Below, piece after piece: positions 57,962 to 64,000 of a DNA stretch of 64,000 nucleotides; positions within the stretch are counted from its first letter, which is position 1, and every line of letters starts with the position of its first letter. The notes beneath the pieces are model-generated. The model did no database searches. It saw nothing but the letters and a program-made list of their open reading frames with translations, and was not told the DNA's origin. The translations under genes and the position numbers were made by a program. The DNA is from Umbellularia californica (Eukaryota > Streptophyta > Magnoliopsida > Laurales > Lauraceae): positions 38,208,001 through 38,272,000 of the forward strand of contig JAPQWN010000001.1 in NCBI GenBank assembly GCA_028538565.1. The letters are read 5' to 3'.

Positions 57962-58102
57962 CAAACCGTCGTGTTTGATGCTTGTTATTTTGGTGTCTAG
58001 GTGCCGGAGGTTTCACGCTTGACGAGGAGTGCCCGGAGGAGGCTATTAAGCCACCCCCGGCACATGAGTGGCAGCCCAACGACGTCATCTAGACGCCGGT
58101 TG
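57962..58102 (+). other. Acceptor, 31-codon frame and paired hairpins (element B 3' LTR)
   Basis: The open copy of the B form: 58000-58092, with DEECPEEAIKPPPAHEW and end NDVI. The 5' LTR copy of the same element is frameshifted, so at least one of the pair has changed since insertion. Confidence 0.5.
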
Positions 58103-59097
58103 GGATCTTGATTTCTCGTTCACTTAGTTGGGATATTCTTTTTGGGATCTTTTGTTGTATTGGCCTTTGTTGGCCTCTCTTGGTTATGTAACTTGAACTA
58201 ATGTGCTTTTGTCTAACTATGAAACTTTAATCATGATAGGAATGCTACGTTGACATTCTCTTTTGATACCTAGTCTCGATATTAAAATTTCTCTTGCATC
58301 TTGTTGTTTTTAAGAATTGTATGATTCGTTTTGCTACACGTTTCCGCATACCCATTCGTGTGAGCTCGACCCGTGTCTTGGGATCCTCACCGTGGAAACC
58401 TGTGGGGAAACCGGCGGTATGTTTTATGTTAGTTAATCATATCGCCGCGTCGCGGTCCCGGGTCTCGGTCCGGGGTCGCGACAAATTTGGAGAGGTGAGA
58501 GCAAGAAAGAGAAGAAGGAAAAGAACCCTAGCTTGGGTGGTTCTTTTGAGCTGGAAAAGAAGAAGAGAAGAGAAAGAGGGTTCCCTTTATATAACATGTG
58601 AGATGGGCTCCACCACTAAGAAATCTTGTAGAACTGAAATCATGGCTTTCGGCACTTTGGATGAGTTCGACGAAGAAGGGAAAAGTGATTGTCTAAATAT
58701 TTAGTTTTCAAAAAGTATATATTTCAAGGGTTTCGGGGATATTGATTTTTGTGTCTAGATTTGGTGTAAAGAGACTAATTTGCCCTCAATGTTGGAAGAG
58801 TCGGGTTTTGGGGTTTCGAATGGGAACAGGATGAACGTAAAAGTTGTAGAGATTAATGGGATGAATAAAATGGGATTGAAATATGAATTATTGGAATCTT
58901 AAATAATCCCCCAAGTACACGCAAAGTCACTAAAGGAACCCCTCAAGGGTCCCACTAAATCAAGAAGGCACTCAAAATTCACAAAGCTATAAAGGAGATA
59001 TTCGAATCTCAAGTAAATCAAAATCTACCAATCACGGTTAGAACTAACACACGACTTAATTAGTACTAATCGATGTCACTTGGGTCAGGGTCTTACA

Positions 59098-59111
59098 ACC
59101 TCCACCCCTTA
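59098..59111 (-). other. Polypurine tract of element A
   Basis: On the minus strand TAAGGGGTGGAGGT directly precedes TGTAAGACCC of the 3' LTR. Confidence 0.9.
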
Positions 59112-62100
59112 GAGCATTTGGTCCTCCAGATGAAGTATAAAACTCACTTTAGACAGTAGATGCGGATACTTCTTTTGAACTTGATCTCGTAGTTCCCACG
59201 TTGCTTCTTCCATTTGATGGTTTTCCCGAAGCACTTTCACCCAATGAATAGTCCGTGTCCTCAACTCTTGTTCCTTTGTATTAATGATTTGGATCGGCTT
59301 CTCGACATGTGTGGCATCTTCGCGGATTTCCAAAGGTTTATGACGGAGTACATGCGATGTATCGGGGACGTATTTCTTCAACATTGACACATGGAAAACG
59401 TTGTGTACGCCTGAGAGTTCAGGTGGAAAGGTTAACCTATAAGCCACATCACCAATTTTGCTCACAACATCATATGGTCCAATGTATCTCCTGGATAGTT
59501 TGCCTTTTTGCCCAAATCTCAAAGTTCCCCTAGTAAGTGACACTTTCAAGAAAACCTTGTCTCCTTCTTTGAACTATAAATCCCTTCTGTGAGAGTCTAC
59601 ATAGCTTTTCTGTCTACTTCGGGCTACTTTCAGACGTTCTTGAATCAACTTGACTTTATCACTAGTCTCACTCGCTATGGCTGGTCCATGGAAACTGGGA
59701 ATGCCAACTTCTTCCCAACACACAGGTGTCCTACACCTTCTGTCATACAAAGCTTCAAAAGGCGTCATTTCAATGCTTTAATGGTAATTGTTGTTGTAAG
59801 CGAACTCACACAACGGTAAGGTCTCGTCCCATTGAGTCTTGAAGTCTAGCACATAAGCACGGAGCATATCCTCAAGGGTCTGAATTGTCCTCTATGACTG
59901 GTCATCTGTCTGAAGGTGGTAAACCGTGCTGAACTGTAGCTTCGTACCCATGGATTCATACAATGTCTTCCAAAATCTCGAGACGAATCTGCTATCTCTG
60001 TCAGATGTGATGGAAACTGGCTGACCATGCCGACTGATAATCTCGTTAACGAACAACTCCACTAATAGTAACATGTGCATTTTCTTCCCTGTCCTCATAT
60101 GAATGAAATGAGCTGACTTGGTGAGTCGATCCACAATGACCCATATTGCTTTGTTGCCTCTGCTGGTTCTCGGTAGTCCCGAAATAAAATCCATGGTAAT
60201 GTGCTTCCATTTCCATTCTAGAATTTCTAACGGTTGCAGCAACCCTGGAGGCTTCTGGTGCTCTACCTTTATCAACTGACAAGTCATACAACGGGAGACA
60301 AATGCTGCTATCTCTCTCTTCATATTGTTCCACCAAAATCTACCCTTCAAATTCCGATACATCTTGTACTGCCCGGGTGCATGGAATACTTCGTACTGTG
60401 AGCCTCAATCATGATGTTATTCCTCAAATCTTCAATGTTAGGCACGCATAGACGATCACGATAGTACAAGACTCCGGGTCTGCTATATGCTCTAAAATCC
60501 TGGCCAACTCTGGGTCTTGCAATTGATTATTTTTTATCTTCTGGATGAAGGAAGGCTCAGATACTGACATGTTGGCTAATATCACACCCTTCTTCAGTGG
60601 CTGTAAATCTATTCTCAACTCTGCAAATTGCTCAAAAATGCGCGTGCCACTTAGATTTGTCATGCCTACTGATTTTCTGCTTAAAGCATCAGCAACTACG
60701 TTTGCTTTGCCCGGGTGATATTCGATTCGGAAGTCATAATCTTCGATATATTCTATCCATCTCCTCTGCCTCATGTTCAATTCTTTCTGAGAAAACAAAT
60801 ATTGTAGGCTGCGGTGGTCGGAGTGGACTTCGAACTTCTCAACATAAAGATGGTGTCTCCACATTTTCAATGCAAAGATGACCACTACAAACTTAAGATC
60901 ATGGGTTGCATAGTTCTTCTCATGATCTTTCAATTGCCGGGATCCATAAGAAACCACTTTTCCATCTTGCATCAACACACAACCAAGTCCTACATTTGAA
61001 ACATCGGTAAAAATAGTAAAATTGCAACTTCCGGATGGTAAAGTAAGGACTGGTGCCGTAGTTAATCTCTTATTCAGCTCTTTGAAACTGGTCTCACATT
61101 GGTCTATCCACACATATGGTATATTTTTCCTGGTCAACTTCGTCAATGGTGATGCAATCAGCGAAAATCCTTGCACAAACCTTCGGTAATACCCTCCCAA
61201 TCCCAGAAAACTTCTGATTTCTGACACATTCTTCGGTCTTTTCCACTTTATTACTACCTCAATCTTGGACGGATCTACTAACAACCCTTCTTTGGAGATG
61301 ATACGCCCCAAAAATGCTACTTGTTCCAACCAAAATTCGCACTTATTGAGCTTCGCATACAGCTGGTTGTCTCTTAAAATTTGTAATGCTATCCTTAAGT
61401 GCTCTTCATGTTCTTCTCTGGTCTTGGAGTACACCAAAATATCATCAATAAAGACTACTACAAACTTATCCAAATATTGTGCAAATATCTTATTCATTAA
61501 TGCCATGAATACTGCCGGTGCATTAGTCAACCCAAATGGCATTACAAGGAATTCATAGTGTCCATATCTTGTCTAGAAAGTTGTCTTCGGTACATTTGAT
61601 TCTTTGACTCTCAGCTGATGATAACTGGATCTTAAGTCAATCTTCAAGACATATGAAGCACCTTGCAATTGATCAAACAATTCATCTATCCTTGGCAACG
61701 GGTATTTGTTCTTGATAGTTACTTGGTTCAATCTTCGGTAGTCAATGCACATCCTCATCGAACCATCTTTCTTCTTGACAAACAAAACTGAAGTTCCCCA
61801 TGGCGAAATACTAGGTCTAACAAAACCTTTGTCTAACAATTCTTGCAATTGTATCTTCAATTCTCACAATTCCGCCGGGGCCATTCTATAAGGTGCAATA
61901 GAAATCAGAGCGGTCCCTGGTAACAACTCAATAGTGAAATCGATTTCTCTGATGGGTGGCAATCTTGGAATCTCTTCTGGAAAAAAAATTCGGGAATTCC
62001 CAAATAATAGGGATCTCCTCCACCCCTTGGGACGGTTTATCCTCCGTGATAAATACCAAATAGGTTTCACATCCACTTTTCAAAAGTCTATCAACTTTCA

Positions 62101-62460
62101 GTGTTGAGACAAACCATGTATGAGGATTTCTCCTCTCTCCTTAAAATAATACTCCTGCCGGTGTCTCATCTAATTTGGAGGTGAGGATTCTATGGAAACA
62201 ATCCATTGTGGCATGGTACCCTGCCAACCAATCCATCCCTAGGATGATATCGAAATCATTCATCTCCAATAAAATAAGATCTGTAGATAATACAACTTCT
62301 CCTATCTGAACTGTGCAACTAGGGTAAAAGGTTCTACACAACTTGTTTTCCTACTGGAGTAGACACGGTTAAAAAAATCCAAGTTCTCTAACATGCACAT
62401 CAATTAAATCAGAAAATTTAGGGGACATAAATGAGTGTGTAGATCCAGGGTCAAATAAAA
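59109..62460 (-). pseudogene. Element A pol (protease-RT-RNaseH-integrase-chromodomain), pseudogene
   Basis: Read on the minus strand: protease with FDPGSTHSFMSP (near 62450) and ILGMDWLAGY; RT with KNKYPLPRIDELFDQLQG (61700) and the intact box VFIDDILVYSKT (near 61460); RNase H with FTDVSNVGLGCVLMQDGK (61010); integrase zinc part and core with MDFISGLP (60200), ITSDRDSRFVSRFW (59990) and TIQTLEDM; then a chromodomain (59200-59310, IHWVKVLRENHQMEEATWE). The frame 60424-61542 is the longest open piece (372 codons). Stops at 59574, 59892 and near 61570, and shifts near 60460 and 62100, break it. It is closely related to element B's pol. Confidence 0.92.
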
Positions 62461-63882
62461 TCCTAATTTTAATTCCACAAACTAGGAGTGTATCTTCCAC
62501 TACATTTTCTGCTGCTTCTGCATCAGCTCTATTGACCGCATAAACTTGTCCTCGCTGTTATGGCCTGTATGGAGCCTGCTGCTACCTGCCTTGTGGGACA
62601 TTCATGTTCTGTTGCGGTGGAAGCTGATTTCGATTCTTCTCTGTGGACGGGCCTGTTGTTGCTGTTGCCGTGGTCTATACTGCTGCTGCGGTACTTATGG
62701 CTGAGGTGGCCTAGCCTGATTATGGACAACTGGTATGTTTTGAGGTGGTGCTGGACGCTGTGCTCCCTGCTGTTGCTGATTCTGTCTGTTCGGTCTTGGA
62801 CAATCTCTCATCTGATGGTTCATCGAACCACACCTGAAGCATGCTCCTGTAAGTGTACGACACTGGGTACTCTAATGGTTCTTCCCACAGTTAATACAAA
62901 CTACTTGATTCTTAACATTCTGCTCTAGTCTATGCCTCTTGTGCTGTGGATTTCTCTATTGGTGATTCTGCTCATGAGTTTGTCCTTTGCCCTGAACTCT
63001 GAGGAATTTGTTGTGAAAGTTCTCAAATTTGCTCTCTTGACAGCCTCTTCGAAGGTTGTAGGTGGCACTACCCCCGTAGCATCTCTTTCAATGATGGGAT
63101 TAAGTCCTTCGAGAAATTTGGCTATGGGATTAAGTCCTCGAGAAATTTGGCTATCTTCTTCTCAATAGTGTCTACTAATTCCGGAGCATATCTTGATAAT
63201 CTTTCAAACTTTGTGAGGTACTCTAAAACTATCATGTTCCCTTGCACAAGTTGTTGGAACTCTACTGCCTTCTGCCTCTTGACATGGGTGGGTACATACT
63301 TGTCCCCAAACTGCCTTTTAAAATTAGTCCATGCCACTGCATCTGCCATGGTTCTTTACTCTTCTCTGATAGTCTTCCACCAAATATCTGCCAATCCGGT
63401 AAACAAGGATGTTGCAAGCTTCACTTGTTCTCCTCCCGTGCATCGGAAGACCTCAAAGATGTTCTTTGTGTGTTCTAGCCAATCATCTACAGCCAATGGA
63501 TCCTCTATCCCAACAAATTCTTTCGGGGCTCTCTTCTGAAACCGCTTAAACAATGCATTCGGGTCATGCTCCCTTTGATTTATAATAATCTGTGGGCCAA
63601 CTGGTTGTGGTAGAACCGGCTCTAGCCTTCTTTGTAATACCTCTAGCAATTGTGCTTGCATTTGTGCCAACTCCCTGGCATGATCCTTATCCTTCTTAGC
63701 CATTTGTTCTTATAGTCTAGCTTGGTTCTCGTTAGCCCGACGCCGCTAATCAAGCATGGCCTGCATCGTCTGCTGGAATTGATTATGCATAGTTTGATAG
63801 GAGGATTTTCCTTAAGTGGCACAATGTAGTCACTATCGCTTATGATGGGATTGTCATTCATTGGTCGCTTACGAGGTGTCAT
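62461..63882 (-). pseudogene. Element A gag, pseudogene
   Basis: The start on the minus strand is ATGACACCTCGTAAGCG at 63882. The core has FQKRAPKEFVGIEDPLAVDDWLEHTKN (63500-63600) and NFKRQFGDKYVPTHVKRQKAVEFQQL (63250-63330). The C-terminal Gln-rich and knuckle part (62461-63100) is scrambled by shifts. A 30-bp tandem duplication sits at 63096-63155, and shifts occur near 63760. 63883-64000 is leader with no gene; the 5' LTR is outside. Confidence 0.85.
63096..63155. repeat. 30-bp tandem duplication in element A gag
   Basis: GGGATTAAGTCC..CGAGAAATTTGGCTAT occurs at 63096 and again at 63126, with one base missing in the second copy, which shifts the frame. Confidence 0.85.
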
Positions 63883-64000
63883 AATGCTGCAAAACAAGAT
63901 GTTAGCACATAATAATCAAGAAGGGGTCACACATTGCTCACACGATGTTAGCTAACGCAAATCTAACGAATCCTCACCACGTCCTTAGGATTTCTAGTTT

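Larger units (their letters stand above)
47813..58483 (+). mobile_element. Full-length chromodomain Ty3/gypsy element B (Tekay/Del type), decayed
   Basis: A 10671-bp element inserted in the 3' LTR of element A. LTRs at 47813-50712 and 55563-58483; duplication gattt (47808-47812) and aattt (58484-58488), with the A' LTR showing the empty site GATTTGGTGG. The interior (50713-55562) has gag, protease, RT, RNase H, integrase and a chromodomain in gypsy order, but with many stops and three shifts. The LTRs differ at clearly more sites than the copia pair, so it is older. Confidence 0.93.
55563..58483 (+). repeat. 3' LTR of element B
   Basis: 2921 bp, 21 longer than the 5' LTR, mainly because its palindrome cluster (56940-57205) contains an extra CAGCTAGCAGT-like unit near 57147-57170. 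Donor-like AAG|GCAAGTAAA at 56541; acceptor hairpin CAAAC-CGTCGT-GTTTG (57962-57977); open 31-codon frame 58000-58092 ending EWQPNDVI and stop TAG; stop hairpin CGTC-ATCTA-GACG. Confidence 0.92.
37510..59097 (-). repeat. 3' LTR of element A, split by three insertions
   Basis: Pieces are 37510-37521, 40393-41176, 45937-47812 and 58489-59097; joined they are collinear with A'. On the minus strand it starts TGTAAGACCC at 59097 and ends CGCAACA at 37510. It carries the minus-strand donor GC at 47468-47467, a TTCGCTCGAGCGAA cluster (46745-47000), ACCGTGG repeats (46010-46130) and an acceptor module (40830-40950). Insertions were placed from target duplications acccc, agagt/agagc and gattt/aattt. 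Confidence 0.85.
37510..64000 (-). mobile_element. Chromodomain Ty3/gypsy element A (Tekay/Del type), reverse, incomplete
   Basis: Reverse element whose 3' LTR spans 37510-59097 (about 3281 bp after removal of insertions) and whose polypurine tract, pol and gag run from 59098 to 63882. The 5' LTR lies past the right edge. It entered the Athila-type element; the left duplication would be ctcaa (37505-37509), its partner unseen. Tekay/Del affinity rests on the chromodomain after the integrase and the very long LTR. Confidence 0.85.

Overview
This is a seed-plant nuclear window, probably from a large, repeat-rich angiosperm genome, made almost entirely of nested transposable elements. I found no host gene, tRNA, rRNA or CRISPR. 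The plant call rests on the element families: an intron-bearing hAT transposase with a DUF659-type core, Ty3/gypsy elements of Athila type, chromodomain Ty3/gypsy elements with about 3 kb LTRs (Tekay/Del type), and a Ty1/copia element primed by initiator tRNA-Met. Family letters A, B, C, E and F below are my own labels. The species cannot be named from the sequence.

Layout. 1-3192: 3' part of a decayed hAT element, sitting inside a reverse LTR (C2, 3193-9986) that also holds a solo LTR (A1, 5637-8802). C2 lies in another reverse LTR (F, ending 11688), and F lies in an old forward LTR (B2, ending 16345) that also holds solo LTR A2 (11737-14933). 16346-16801: a 70-bp tandem repeat. 16802-37509: a decayed reverse Athila-type element. 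Its 3' LTR holds a young full-length copia element (17658-27359), and its pol region holds solo LTR A' (32959-36290). 37510-64000: a reverse chromodomain gypsy element (A). Its 3' LTR is split by a B-type solo LTR (37522-40387), a C-type solo LTR (41177-45931, itself split by copia-like solo LTR E, 41820-43531) and a full-length B gypsy element (47813-58483). Element A's pol and gag run from 59098 to beyond the window. Most junctions carry 5-bp target duplications readable by eye (gtcat, attac, tgact, gctgg, acccc, agagt/c, ggcat, gattt/aattt).

The only intact large gene is the copia gag-pol (21389-25324). All other element genes carry stops or frameshifts.

The most unusual signal lies inside the long LTRs. 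Families A, B and C differ in sequence but share one ordered layout: a promoter and CT-rich leader; an AG|GCAAGT splice-donor-like site (GTAAGT in A2); a cluster of short palindromes 300-470 bp further on; in A and B, a small hairpin with a mostly constant CGTCGT-type loop and a covarying stem just before a CAG acceptor; then a 31-codon acidic frame (36 in C) whose stop codon lies in a second covarying hairpin. The palindrome vocabulary differs between copies and does not follow LTR family, as if this module is exchanged. I read this as a candidate undescribed LTR-internal intron and structured-RNA module. Function is not known, and translation of the short frame is doubtful.
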